Source: Baylisascaris procyonis
Taxonomy: Eukaryota; Nematoda; Chromadorea; Rhabditida; Ascarididae
Direction: 5' to 3'
Length of the DNA: 64,000 nt
Assembly: GCA_037389465.1 (NCBI GenBank)
Contig: JAZARR010000078.1
Span: forward strand, 5,330,501 to 5,394,500
Of this stretch, positions 1 to 12,897 are shown piece after piece. Position 1 is the stretch's first letter. Every line of letters begins with the position of its first letter. Under the pieces are notes generated by a model, which did no database searches, was not told where the DNA came from, and saw nothing but the letters and a program-made list of their open reading frames with translations. Both the position numbers and the translations under genes were made by a program.

Positions 1-30
1 GCCTTAGAGTAATCTTAACGCCAGACTCAC

Positions 31-208
31 CTTAACTGGAGGATACCCAAAGTTTTGTCATTCTGACACGTAGTGCTCAACTCGGTATTGAATGTTGGGT
101 TGCACTGGCTGATGGTAAAGCGTCCATAGTTAGCAAGCCGGATTGCTATATAACGTCCTTCAGGGCAACTGAGATTTGCGTGCTCGCCTTCACACACGAT
201 TACTTGCT
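31..208 (-). CDS. lat-1: lat-1-like exon 2: SUEL/rhamnose-binding lectin domain
   Basis: A 178-bp exon with an acceptor ATTTTCAG (cag at 209..211) and a donor GTGAGT (starts at 30 on the minus strand). The frame reads VCEGEHANLSCPEG, then IRLANYGRF, then CN, then TTCQNDKTLGILQL. Spaced cysteines and the NYGRF signature are diagnostic of the galactose/rhamnose-binding lectin fold found at the N-terminus of latrophilins. The domain is cut before its last cysteines, which must be in the next exon left of the window. The exon ends in phase 2. Confidence 0.88.
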
Positions 209-3200
209 CTGAAAATTACGTTTCTTCGCCCTCCAGTAGATCAAAAAACCTTTAGGAAGCAATCACTTGTATACATCCAATGAGGCACACTGTACCGGTG
301 ATAAAGATGAAGCGATGTGCCGTGAAAGCAACAACATGAAGATGGCGGTAATCACCAAAACGCGGTTTGTGTGTATGTGAGCAGCAAACAAGAAAGGATT
401 TTTTCGCGTTCCCATTTGCCTAAATAATCCAAAAACACCGTTATTAAGTTAAGCGATTCTCCAAATTACTTCCTCTAAGCAAGCCACTGGCAATGTCAAG
501 TGTAAACTACGTGGGGATATTCCAACTACTGGTGCCTTTAAGATTTTGCACAGCAAGAGCAACAGAATTTGATATCGATGATGGTGGCGATTGGCAATTA
601 TGCTGCTCAACGTTAATAGCAAGTACTGGTCCTCAACTTGGAATCTTTTCGAATCACAAGCATTAAGCTTTGAGCATAAGTGGCGTCAGTTGTGACAAAA
701 TCCGCAAAAGAGCGACGTGACAAATACTGGCCTTCACTATCCCTAACGGTTTTATCACGATAATCTCTAACCAATTAAAATATTTTTTGGTATTCATTTC
801 CAGCTATATATGGTGAGATGGGAATATTACACCAGAATGTACGTGGTATTATCTTTATAGATTGGTGATGTTTGTGTCTGCTCAGATGTACGCGCTGAAA
901 CCGGATAGTCGAATACGCTTAAGGAAATGGATTCATTAGGAGGGCGTCGTTCGTTGGTCGCATCCAAACAGCTAAGTACTGGTTTGCCCTTATGGGTTTG
1001 GGGTTGTGTTTATGGTGCCAGCCTCGGATGCTTGGTGTGCTAACACACACAATGTACTCAACATCCGCACTAATATTTACCTAAGCAGATACTACTTCCC
1101 TTGATTGCTCAACATTCGCTTTTAATCTCAATCCAGAACGCTTATGCTAACAATGACGGTTTATATTATTATTTGATAAGTGAATTATTATAAGCAACTG
1201 TGATTTCGAGTAATATCTGCATAATCTGAACTGGAATTTGCATAAATTTTCAAAAGTTATTCACTCTACGGATCATATGGATCCATAATTATGCTAATTA
1301 AAGCGATTGTGATTTAACTAGACAAAGTGCTAATGTGCCATCATTATCTGCTTCTTAAATATTCGAGTGATTGACGCCTCTAAAATTTCACTATAATTTT
1401 ATCAGCTAAAAATACTTTCTGAAATGACTTTTACTAGATAATGTGGGCGCAACATGCCAGTTTGATTAAAAGATTCCCATCGCTGCTCTCCTTTGAAAAC
1501 GCTTCCTGAGTGTGAATGACGCAATAATTGAGCATCAGCAAATGCAGCGAGAGATTGTAGTTAAGGTCGAGATCAGCTAACCAATATTGGCACTAATAGC
1601 AGCTACCGTGAAGAGGAGCCGATGAAGATGGCAGCGGTACGATTCTCTCGTCGATTTTTGCAGCACAGCATGCGAACCGCGCATCTGCCCGTTAAGCCGT
1701 TCAGCAAACTACTACAAATTGCAACGGAAACTTGTAAGGCTTTCATCTGACCGCTCCCACTATCTTTGTCAGTTATGTCTCTTTGATGAAAGTTACCTAG
1801 CGACAGAAGGTAACATTCGATGTTTAAATAACATCCTCTGACGATGAGTGCTGTCAACTAACCCAACAGATAAACTCATAATCACTGCTCTACCGAAGTA
1901 TCTTGAAGGAGGGAAAGTGGTCATCGGGTCAGTTCGACTCACCGTTAATGGAGAATATTTTTGTGGGAAACTGAAATTTCGGGAGAAAAACCTCAGTGAA
2001 GCAGATAAGGTGAACTCAGCATTACCTTCAAAAAATTTCACAAACGGAACAAACTGGAATTTGAATATTAACAGCAATTTAAGCTTGACAAAGAAGTGCG
2101 TTCTGACCTCATAAACCACCTTCCTCCAGGTAAAAACAGCTGCGAATTTTCATTTCTGTTCGTGCATTTAATTAATGCTGCGCATGATTGCTACATAGCA
2201 ATATCGAGAGAACAGTGACAATGCAGAAGAGGACAGCATAAATCAACCGCATAAAACAATAGTGCCATATCTCATAAATACCAAAGTGGGTATGATAGAA
2301 GACACAGCGAAAGCATTTGCCCCAACTAAGGTCCAAGATATCTAGCATCATCGCATTGATTAAAAACTTGTAAGCATTTACTGTTGCATTACGCTGTTAT
2401 TCTAATTGTTTAATTGTGCGTTTGCTTCAAAACCTTCATCGCGGAAACAAGCAAACCTCTTCTTCTGCCCTCTCCCCCTCACTCTGGCTAGTCTTAGTAA
2501 TGTTATAATGGCAGGGGAGAGCGTTATTTATTTGGTTTAACTAGAATAAAGAATTTTGAAATCGACCAGCTTTTCCTAAACGAAACCCTCTCACCATTAT
2601 TCTTCTCTCAATTTTAGACAAAAAGGCCAAATTCTGCTCAACAGAGGCATCCTCAAATACTGTCACGATCTCCTTCTGGATTGGCTAATATCCACTTCCT
2701 TGAAAGCAACGAGCGCTGTGATCTGGGTGGCTCCGAAAAGATTGTGGAAAGGAATCTGTTTGCCCCACGTCATCGACATCCCCTCCAGAAACAAACTGCG
2801 TCATTGTTTAATAGCAGTAATTATAGCAAATTGTTCACGTCGAACAACGTGCCTTAAACGTTTCGGAACGCCACTTTTCTGCCGGAAGTGAAACGTTCAC
2901 CAGTAATACGCACTCACCCTGGGCAAATTCGTCCCCTCCACATTCAACTCCCACCAAGTTGAGATGTTTTGACGGTAGCACAACGCAACACTCCGCTGAA
3001 ATAGGACACCTGTTCTGAGGAAACAACGGTTAAGTGAGTTACGCGCACAAATTGTTGCACTAGAAGAAGACGTTGTTGAGTAAATGCTCGAAAACTTGCT
3101 TAAAACGGCAGCCGATTCGTAATAACGTGAGACCGGAGAAGCGAACGATAGGTGAATTAAATATTCATGAAGTGAAACAATGGGACACCGGAGAGGTGTA

Positions 3201-6200
3201 GTTGCACAGCGACGGTGCCCTGCGCTCCTCTAAAAACATCATGCGTCGAGGACCAAAAACGCTTCGTCGAGGCGCTTTCTACATGAAATTGGAACCTCAT
3301 TAGCGTGAAATTCTCATGAAAAAGCACCTCCCAAGATCTTCGCATGCTCTTCTTCCTACAACAAAGACCACTTGTTTCAGTACACTAACCTCCTGTTCCC
3401 CCTCACCTCACCCTCCCACCCAGTACTTAAATCCTACGAGAAGAAATGATTTATTTCTTCTTTCCTCAATAATAAATCTTTCGTTCCCCGAAAATTTACA
3501 CAAACACTACAAGATGTGCCGTAAATTACAACAAAATAATGTATTACTATTTTATTTTCGCATCGCAGTACTGCGTTTCGCATCCAGCCGTAACTACAGC
3601 ATTGTATTGTGTTGCTTCAGCATGTTATATTATAGTCCAATTAAACGTATGGAGGTATATTGCAGTAGTGCAATGTAGTGCAGTATAACCAGATGAATGT
3701 CATAATATACAGTATGATCGAATATTACTAAGGAATAGATTAAAAAAAATGCTTCTCATGAAGTGTTGTCATTTGAAGCCTTAGAAGATTCACAATCCAG
3801 GATGTGATGCTCAATTTTTTACGGAAAGATAAAAAGTTCGTCCTCTCCTCATATCATTAACAACAAAATGGCGTTCAAAATCCGAAAGCAACATTCCTAC
3901 AATCTCACTGATATTTTTGAGCGCACAAATACGACATATTATACGACAATATGCCAATGAATAATCAAAGCAAGGCCTAACAAGCTGATGTAGTTTGTAG
4001 TTGTTGCTATCAAATGCAAGTGGGTCGTTTTTACGGCACTCTTATTAGGAGACTCTCTTCTAAGCGTGCCCAGACAGTGACCGCAATCAACTGGGCAGCT
4101 AGCTAGCTAAATTACGACGATGAATTAGCTCCTCAACATATATTCAATCCAGCTATCAGCTACCCGTTCAGTATGATTTCCTTCTATTCACGGTCACTCA
4201 TTAACGCCAACTTCCTTAAGCAAGCTCGAGGATCACGCTTTCCCGCCCGTTGCTTTGCAGCGATATTCGCCGCTTCCCCCATTTGCTCGATTCGTTTTAA
4301 CTTTGCTCCTCACATTTACAATCATTTTCAGCCGAAACAAATTACAACCATTTCAAATCAGAGGGCAATCATTTCGAATTTTATGAAGTAACAATCTGCC
4401 GATCAGCACTTTCTTTTGCAGTATACGAGGCTAAGCATCGTATCCGCAGTGGAAATGCTTCTAAACATTTTTTGCGTGCAATAAAATTATGACATCCCAC
4501 CCTTTCAGCACCCACAAACGAAAATATCCACTGAATTTTATCGCAAGTGTGAGATGATTAGCTAAGGGAATTCAAAGCAAACCATTTACTGCAACAATCA
4601 AGCTTATCAATTTGACGGAAACAAAGCAAAAGGAAAACGGAATATAGCAAGAATTACCTCACACTAATTCATAGATTGATAGACAATTTATAAGTTTCTA
4701 CGAGAAGACTTCTCGGCAAACAATTCATTTGCTATTGCAAACAGATACCGTCTCTTGTGACAAGCCTTTGTGTAGTTATGACAGTGGCATCACTTAATTA
4801 GACGACTGGATTGCTGCGTAACTTTCTTCTTCAGGTCTTCGTTTTACCATTTAACACGACAAATTATCAAAATTCGCATTTTTTATCACTGTTCTCTTCA
4901 AGTTTATCGGAACTACTCATATCACAACTTTTTTTCGCGTACATCACATAACTTTCTCACAAAATAAACAGAATTGACGCTCCTCGTTTGATCCAAAATT
5001 CTTCTCTTCATATTCTATCCCTTCGCACTGCATGAATTAAAATATTTATGGCATCTGCTCTACACCATTGCAAAAATCGTTGCGATATTATTTAGTTAAA
5101 TAGGTGTGAGAGAATGAATAGCCGATTCACAACGAGATCAAAAAACGCATGACGCAAGAAATGCTTCGCTATTGAAAACTGCATCAATATGAAAATTGAG
5201 TCACGCAATCTGGCACGGCAAAAGAAAGAAGCAAAGCTTGAAACCGCACATCGACTTGTAAAGGCTATACACCGGCTGTGCCCTCTAACGCAGCTGTACT
5301 CATCGCTTTCTCAATACGCTTTCATATTTTGGCAAATTTTGCTAAATATCGAACAAAAAAGCTATTGGCAATTGAGCTTCATCAATGACTCCATCTAAGC
5401 AATGAATTCCCTTCAACTAGATACTGTGTTCCTATACTTATGCAGATCTTTTTTTGTAATCAAAAACTTGACTTCATAATTGTTTGCAACGCTCTGATCA
5501 CTCGTTTCGTGGTTGAAAAAAGAAACACTGGACACTGAGAGATGATTAAAAAGATCGAAGAAATTTAATGATCCTTCAACGTTAGTCAGGGACTGCAAAA
5601 AAGTGGAAAGCAGTTCAGAAAGCACAGGGAAAAGGGAGAGGGGGAGGAGGGAAGGGAGGAGTGCAAACTGTAAGCAAACATATAAACCTTCAAATGGAAT
5701 TCAAAAATTATCGAAAGTATAAAACTTGCATTTGTAAAAGCTCATAAGAAAACCATCCGGATTCTAAACTGCGATGTATTTCTCGTTGTTTTGCTATGAA
5801 TTAAAAGTTTTGACTTCATTGCAGAAGAACTTCCCGAAAAATTCCATAATGGTAGCTTGGGGAATGCTATCCAAGATGGGAAATAGCTAAAATTTTGCGA
5901 AGATTTGTAAGCAACGAATTAAATATTTCTATCTCAAGTTTTCGTTATGGGAAGATATAAATTTCAATGTTTTCATCATTTTAACACATCAGAGATGGCA
6001 TCGTTTCGTACAGCAAACAAGGCGATTTGATCTCTATATCTCAAGCGAAACAATCAACCACAAAGAATGCTTCGATGGAATTTTATAAAATGAACACATT
6101 TATTGTTTCAGTGTGAAAATTTGATGGAGAACAGGGAGGGAATAAATAATAGTAAAGAAGGAGCGGAAAATAAGGAAAAGTGGCCACTGACGACGGTGGG

Positions 6201-8060
6201 GTTTACAAACGCAGCCAACGTCCTCGCTAATAATTTTGTGGCATTGTGATTTTTTTATAGGATGTAATCGCTTTTTATAGCACAGCGTGCAATGAAGTAT
6301 CAAGTAGGAAGTAATGCATATTCTATGACAGTCACATTCCCAACTCGCGTATACCTCATCCGGCAGTCGCCTTTTCACCGGAACACAACTTCGTTATCGT
6401 GAAATGAATGGTGCAAATCAACGCTCTTTCAATTAACGCATCAACACTTCAGTTTCCTTTCCATACAAGCATTCCCGAAAATTTCAAAATTCGCACTCAT
6501 AGAAATCCCACACACAATTACACTCAAAATTTCTACTACGAGGAGAGCTGGAAATAAAAATCACAGGCAGTAGCAGCAACTCAAGCCCTCATCACTGTCT
6601 CTCGCAACGAACCACTCATACATTCTTCTAACGCCAGCAACTCCTTTAAAACCCCTCATGGTAGTATGTTCAAAGTACTATGTTAGTGGGTAGAAATATT
6701 GAGGTGCCGCACCACTCAATATTTCTACTTGATGTGAAACGATTACCAAGTATTACCATTAAGGATCCCCCTTTATTCACATTCAAGAAACAAAACGACA
6801 TTTCATATTCTGTTTTTTTTTTACCACCAAATTCCTCTGAAAGGAAAGTGTTCAATTTTTATCTCGTTCCGATCACATCTGTTTCTCAACTTATCGTTTT
6901 TAATGGTAAAATATTCTACCAACCCAACTACGATGTTGACTTAGGCAATACGAAGTAGAATTCATAAGTGTTCCCACAGTTTTTTTAATGGAGCATACTA
7001 AGAAGTAGATGAACAACAGCAGTCTTATAAAAACTGAATTATAAAAGAGGAGATGATGCTATGCAAAGTGCAGAAGAAATCTTCCACAGACAGAGCAAAA
7101 AAAAAGTATGAATGTTGCGGTTAGTTACAGCGCCTCATCAACGGATGAACTATAACGGAAGTGGATAAACAAATTTAGACATCTATCTCTCGCGTCATTG
7201 CTAATTGCAAGAAATCCGCGTCGCTTCACTGCAACGACTTACTCAGCATCACTTCCTCCACAATCTCTTTCGAGAAAAATGCAATGAATTGACATCTCAA
7301 AGTTGGGAAAATTAACATATTACTTCCAAGACTCAGTTTTTCTATTTATTGAAATTCATTCCATTTGTCAGATCCGTTCGCGACGGATAACCAGAACATC
7401 ATAAAAAACATATACTGTTGTTTTATAGCAAAAACTATCGACACACTTTCATAAATTAGGTGAATTGAGAAAATCAACATATTTCATAGAATTATGCTCC
7501 ATAGTTCCAAACACCACTATGCTTAATTGAATTAAATAATAGCATTTCAGAAAATTTGTTTTTTAGTTGCTTTCGGTTTAGCGATAATAAATCGCCGTTG
7601 AAATGTATTAACTGCCTAAGGGCTGTCAACCACCGCTTTTTGTTTTCATCGAAATTCCCTTCGCTAACCCTCGTAATCAATTATCGGGAGGCTAGATTAA
7701 TTGCTGTTTCACAAGAAAGTAGTTGCTATCCTCTCACACATCACGTTAGGATAAATAACGAAAAATTTCGTCTACAAATAGGTGATGTTTATATGCAAAT
7801 ATTACAGGTGAAACGTCGTGTAATGAAATGACTTCGCAATATTCGAAGAAGCGTTCTATAAACTTCTAGCGGATATCTTATTTGTGGAAAATATACGAGT
7901 AGGATGACTCAAGTGGTAAAATGTAATTAATCAATGCCGTTAAAACGAACTCTCTATAGATTTCAAGCAAGATGGACTTACTTATTTCGCCATCCGCTTC
8001 GTTGATTGCAGAAACTATGACCAGACAATGCGCAATCACAATGATAATTGCTTGCTTCAT
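31..8060 (-). CDS. lat-1: Latrophilin-like adhesion GPCR, 5' part (signal peptide + lectin domain), runs off left edge
   Basis: This is the start of a latrophilin-type adhesion receptor, a cell-surface G-protein-coupled receptor that in C. elegans (LAT-1) orients cell division planes and acts in neurons. Coding order: complement(7982..8060), then complement(31..208). Seen: residues 1-18 are hydrophobic (MKQAIIIVIAHCLVIVSA), a likely secretion signal. Residues about 30-85 are an SUEL/rhamnose-binding lectin domain with Cys32, Cys41, Cys62 and Cys74, the core LSCPEG, and the family signature NYGRF at 53-57. The phase-1 donor of exon 1 joins the two-base start of exon 2, making Lys27. Compared from memory, C. 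elegans LAT-1 has the same order (CDGE, LSCPAG, GNYGRF, CQN-KT), so lat-1 is preferred over EVA-1 or other SUEL proteins. Hormone-receptor, GAIN/GPS and 7TM parts would lie beyond base 1. Confidence 0.78.
209..7981 (-). other. Intron 1 of the lat-1-like gene (7.77 kb)
   Basis: This stretch holds no coding segment I can support. It is AT-rich with a pyrimidine-rich tract near 2459..2485, a purine-rich tract near 5627..5663, and a short perfect hairpin at 6690..6728. The longest open frames (up to 120 codons, for example + strand 3316..3678) have low-complexity or random-looking translations. A first intron of this size in a receptor gene often carries enhancers, but no specific site is recognisable here. 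Confidence 0.55.
6690..6728. repeat. Perfect 14-bp inverted repeat, 11-nt loop
   Basis: Left arm GTAGAAATATTGAG (6690..6703) and right arm CTCAATATTTCTAC (6715..6728) are exact reverse complements, with GTGCCGCACCA between them. It sits inside the lat-1 intron. It could be the fold-back of a small decayed transposon or an RNA hairpin. Confidence 0.8.
7982..8060 (-). CDS. lat-1: lat-1-like exon 1: start codon and signal peptide
   Basis: This exon runs from an ATG at 8060 through 26 codons plus one base to a consensus donor (GTAAGT starting at 7981). The translation is a short basic start, a 14-residue hydrophobic core and an acidic stretch (NEADGE) just before the lectin domain, as in a classic signal peptide plus short linker. 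A CAG acceptor-like site (8063..8065) lies 2 nt before the ATG, which would suit spliced-leader trans-splicing, although the tract before it is not very T-rich. Reasons for linking it to the lectin exon are the same strand, matching phase, and the need for a secretion signal. The weak point is the 7.77-kb intron, so a different first exon cannot be excluded. Confidence 0.6.
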
Positions 8061-8139
8061 TCCTGTTACAGCCGTAACGTATACGTCAACTTCTTACGCA
8101 TACTATTCAGAATAAAGGCCGTAACGGCGGGGACCACCA

Positions 8140-8427
8140 CTAGCTCACACTTCGACGGGGTGGAACAATATCCGATAGGAGATTGACAAGCTCTTCAAGC
8201 TTCACGCGTGGCCAAAGCTTTGCTCGTTCTTTATTGACGCAAGCTCCTGCTTGACTCCAACTGCCAGAAATGCTGTCCAGCTTATGGCCACAGAAGCTAC
8301 CTGCAAAGCAGCGAATATTCAGTAGTAGAGTGACCAATACGTTCCAACGCGCGCAACAGAACGGAGCTGCAGCAAAATAATGGGCGGGGCGCTGACCCTG
8401 CCTAGTGCGGCACAAAGAACAGCACAC
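8140..8427 (-). other. GC-richer open segment just upstream of the lat-1-like start; unassigned
   Basis: A 95-codon open frame in a patch clearly richer in G+C than its surroundings. Its C-terminal half (NKERAKLWPRVKLEELVN, then LLSDIVPP) looks protein-like. A possible acceptor (GCTTTGCAG) lies inside it, and a possible GTGAGC donor sits by the serine codons at its end. It could be an exon of an unknown upstream gene on the same strand, a transposon scrap, or promoter DNA of the lat-1-like gene that happens to be open. I recognise no family. Confidence 0.2.
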
Positions 8428-8760
8428 CCCTCAATGCCTTACATGAGACCCTCAAGACAAATAAATGAACGGATATTTTATCGATCACCTTCAGAGTTAC
8501 TTCGTGAAAATGGGCATTCTATGCAACTGTCTATAACACTGGAGGTAAATAAAAAATTTATCTATATGCAGGGTCCGAATCCATGACTTCTCGCTTCCTC
8601 AGGAAATACATTAATCGGTGCAGCTTTGTGGACATTTCCACCCTTCATTAAGGCAAAATAAGGTTGGCTTTTCACGAGTGTAAACTACATGTTTAGCAAA
8701 CTTTGAAATGAACATCTGCTTAATTCCCATCTGTTTGAGATTATTGCAAGACGTTTTTAG

Positions 8761-8761
<1 letters not shown>

Positions 8762-8839
<78 letters not shown>
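8762..8839. repeat. (TA)n microsatellite, about 39 units
   Basis: Uninterrupted alternating T and A for about 78 bp. Predicted short proteins of repeated Tyr-Ile across it are artefacts. It is polymorphism-prone and can extrude a cruciform. Confidence 0.98.
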
Positions 8840-8840
<1 letters not shown>

Positions 8841-11800
8841 GTACATTATTTTTATACCTTTATTTACATATAGCAAACAACCAAGAGAAATGAACACATC
8901 ACTGATGGTTAGATGAGTTGAGGATGGGACCTACTTGAAAGAAAACTACTGTGAAGAGAAGGAGAATTAATTAATCATTGCAGAGCAACAACCTAATTCG
9001 CCATGATATTGCCTTACTGATGAGATAGAAGTTGTCTTTAATGCACGTTATTATCGCTGAATTCCCAAACAAGTGTTTTACGTTCTCTTGCGGTTGCTTC
9101 AGGACTGAAAAATTCAAATTGCCAGCTGGTAAGAGATACAACAGATCATAAGAAAATCTGCCTTTAACACGTGCTTTCACTTAGTGAGTATATATATCGC
9201 GAGCGAGAAGGGTGATGATGCAATACTCACTTTCTGCAACAGCTCACTGAAACATCTGATCGCAATAAATGTTTAAACAAACGATAAACATTGCCTAATT
9301 GGGCGTCTGCTTATGTGGATGAGATCTCCTGTTCGAATTTCCAGTCAGAAATTGCTTTGGAACGCAAACCGATTGTTAAACACTTCACTATCCTTTTTAA
9401 CTGTCCCTAACTTGTAAATAAGAACGCAGCGGAACTGTGCTCGCGTGACCATCAAGTGATTACTTTACAAACCAAAATATTTTGACGCGAGTTAATACGC
9501 AGAAATGCTATGTAGGCATATATGTAAGCATACAGATACGACATATAAGTATACAAATATGCCATGGTCATAATGTCCGTCTGCAAAAACTTGCAAGAGG
9601 TGTCTGAAAAGGTGAGAAATAAATTTCTGGTCGAGAGGCGTAAAACATCGCTCGTTCTATGACAGACGTAAAAAGAAGCGCTAACGCTCATATCTGCAGA
9701 TTACGCGTTGTGTATAAACCGAGACATTAAAATAATATTAGTTCATACCAGCAGACATCCAATAAACAATACGTCCCAAAAATGATTAAAAATCCATAAT
9801 TTTGTAATGTTTCTAGTGGGAGTGATAACTAATGTATGCGACTATAAAAGCCGGAACGAAGTATGGAAATAAGCTTGCTTAGCAGCTTGCGTACACCGGT
9901 CGATCATCATAAATGGATAGGGGGGGCTTAAATAAATGTAATATGGTCACCTGGTAGGTATAATATTTAACCGGGCTACCGTTAAGGTGGAGTGGTTCAT
10001 AATGGAAGTGTAACAAGAGTGCGTAAAATGCGAACTCTGATTTTTTCTGAGTAGTCAGAGGATGCAATAGGGAGTGGAGCCGAACCTAATCAAAAGAGGA
10101 CGATAAAACACTTTGGAAATTGAACAAGAGGATGGCTCGTTTCTAGAAAAATTGGCCAATCGAAAGCGACTAAAACTCTTCTTACTTGCTGTTGTTCTAT
10201 TATTCTCATACTAACCGGATCAAATAGCTCAACTGCAATGCGCTGATTGGCAAGTACAACAGTAACTGAATTGAGGTGATGCAGCTGACTGAAAAAAAAA
10301 AAAAAAACGAAGCGATCACGCAATGAGTTTTATAAGCGACTGCTGCTGGAAGCAAAACGACGCTCATAGGTCGAAACACCATGGAACGATGCGATCCGAT
10401 GGGCATCGGGAGATGGGTTGCAAAGCGAGCATCCGGCTAACTGCCACACGCAAACACTGTTCGCTAAGACGCTGAGTGGCTTCGTTAAGGTGGCATAAGA
10501 ACATATGTCTAAGGGGCACTTCACTCAATATTTTCATGAACTCTTCTAAATATTTCACTTCGGCCTAGATGCAGAAGTGTGGCACCGATAACGCACCAAC
10601 AACATTGACTCGGTCAGAGTGGCGCTCTCAGTCTAGCATATTATTTATTTCATCTCGCAGTAGCTCTTAGGAGATTACACTTTCTATATAAAGTCAAGCT
10701 ATAACATTTAGCAATAGATATACCATGCCGAGAACATAATCTCGAGCATAAGCCCTCGGTAAAATGGACAATTTTTTCTGCAGCATTGGTGCGAAAGAAT
10801 ATTTGTGGGATAGAATTCAGTTTGATTGTGTCAACAAAAAGAAAAAGAAACCTACATAACTGTCGGGAACAAATAAATAAAAAAGAAGCAAGGACTCTTG
10901 CGACGTTACTGAAATATTGCGTACGCTAACTTCGAGCCTTTACAAGCCCTACTGCAAACGCACAAACTGTTAAGGATGACAGCGTTGCAGAATCTTATGA
11001 AACGCTGTGGCGTATATCTGAGGTACGTACTACGCAACAATGCTCTAGGCAAGAGGTACTGACTGAGGATTCAATCAGAAGCCCGATCTCCGAAATGAGA
11101 CATGATTAGCGCTGAAGAATCCACCAGGCCCCTTTACTGCTCTGTTGTATAATAAACATGCTGCAAGCCCTTAATGATCAGATAAACCGGTAGGCGAAGT
11201 CTATAAAGTCTGTTTAGCAGTTCGCTAAACCACCACTAAACGAATGTGCACATCAGAAAGCTCATGTGTGATTCGATTTATCTGCATCACTTGCGTCCTG
11301 ATTTGGCGAAACGTCGATGGTCGACAAACGAAGAAGTGGTAAGACTAAGCCATGCGCGTAAAGGGTGAAGAGTGACCGTGAACTTCGGAATTTTGTAAAG
11401 AATATGTGGAAGGAAGACGATGCACAGGATCAGGGAAGGAAAACAAAAGTAACAAAAACAATATGCCATTGGTAACCTCCAACTACCTCTACCTACCTCG
11501 TAACAGAAAATTCAGGTTACATTTCCGAAACCAGCATTGACTGTGATGATGGACTGCAGCAGCTACGGCTGAAGAAGATTACATGCTAGTTTATTCGAAA
11601 CCATTCGCGACGAAATGATATCCTTTTTTCGCGCATTCGAGCGCTCTCTATGTTCGCAAAACGCGTGGCAAATGTGATGGTAAAGCGATATGAATGCAAA
11701 AATGTAAAACGCCCATTTGCAATATAATCGTCCCTATCTTCTATTTCTACTTTGAACGCTAAATAAAGAGGAGTTCAATAATGAACGTTGTGAATCTTCA

Positions 11801-12849
11801 CCATAAATGCAAAACATAAATATCGTCACGAAAATGTGGAAGATAGCATTGATACGATATGATTCTCTAATTTCCGATGATACAACGCTGTCATTTTAAG
11901 ATGCAAGCTGCTTTGAGCATGGTGGTGTCCATAGCATGGTGGTGCATAGTGATCTCAGTGATCCTATACAGATATACTCCCCAAGCTCTGTGCGAATCTG
12001 TTCCTTCTGTTTGGAAGCTCCATTCAGAGTGAACCTCATGCAAGCGTCTTCACTGGTGTGCTTAATCATCCGTGTAAGTGACAGCTGCCTTTACGTTTTT
12101 TGAAATCATGACATTCGGCAGCATGCATCAAAGTGGTGATTTTAGTCGTGATTTCTATTTCACCTATTACACCATTATAATTCTCCGACACCAGACAATC
12201 TAGAGATATCTCCTGGCTAAGGCGTAACTAGCATAATATCGTTTATTAGCTGTCACATTTCAAAAAGTCCACACTCGCCAAGTAGCGGGTACTTTTGTTT
12301 GTAAGTGTAGAAAGCAATGGGACGAATGGCATAGCTGGATGGCAGTTCGAAGAAGGCATTGCGCGAGATGCTTTCCACTCTAACATCAACTAAGTGCGGC
12401 CGCCAAGATAAATGCCCTCAGGGGGCACCCGCTGCATCATCGTAGTGCAGCTTGCGTCGACAGCTATTTGTCATGTGATGCAACTGCCTCACTGGGTGGC
12501 GCTTACTGACCACTATTGCCAAATACTATTCCCGTTCACATTCAACAATAAAAGCAAGTATTAATTTAATAGCTCGCTGTGTTAGCACAACTCGATGTCA
12601 ACAGCAACATGCTATTTCAATTATGCTATCGCAAAAACTGGCTTTAAGCTGTCATAAAGTGGCGTCATCAGTTCTCCTCTAGTTCGAAAATTTGCTTCAT
12701 ATCACTCATTTTGCACAGCGATATTTTAACTCTTCTATTCACATTTCCACGTTTCTCATCAACATATCAAAAGCAACTTTGCAGACGAAAGGAAATTGAA
12801 AACTTTGATGCCGCAAGGAAAAAGACCTTAGAAAACAATTTAACTTCAA

Positions 12850-12897
12850 AACTTGCTATAATCACTAAGTTTTTGAACTTAGTGATTATAGTAAGTT
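12850..12897. repeat. 22-bp inverted repeat with 4-nt loop
   Basis: Arms 12850..12871 and 12876..12897 pair over 22 bp with one mismatch that would be a G.U pair in RNA. The inner 16 bp (CTATAATCACTAAGTT and its complement) are perfect, and the loop is TTTG. This is much longer than expected by chance. It may be a MITE remnant or a small-RNA hairpin. Confidence 0.85.

Noticed and set aside
8708..8893. Tyr-Ile repeat proteins across (TA)n arrays (also 33528..33844)
   Set aside because: Pure translation of microsatellites.
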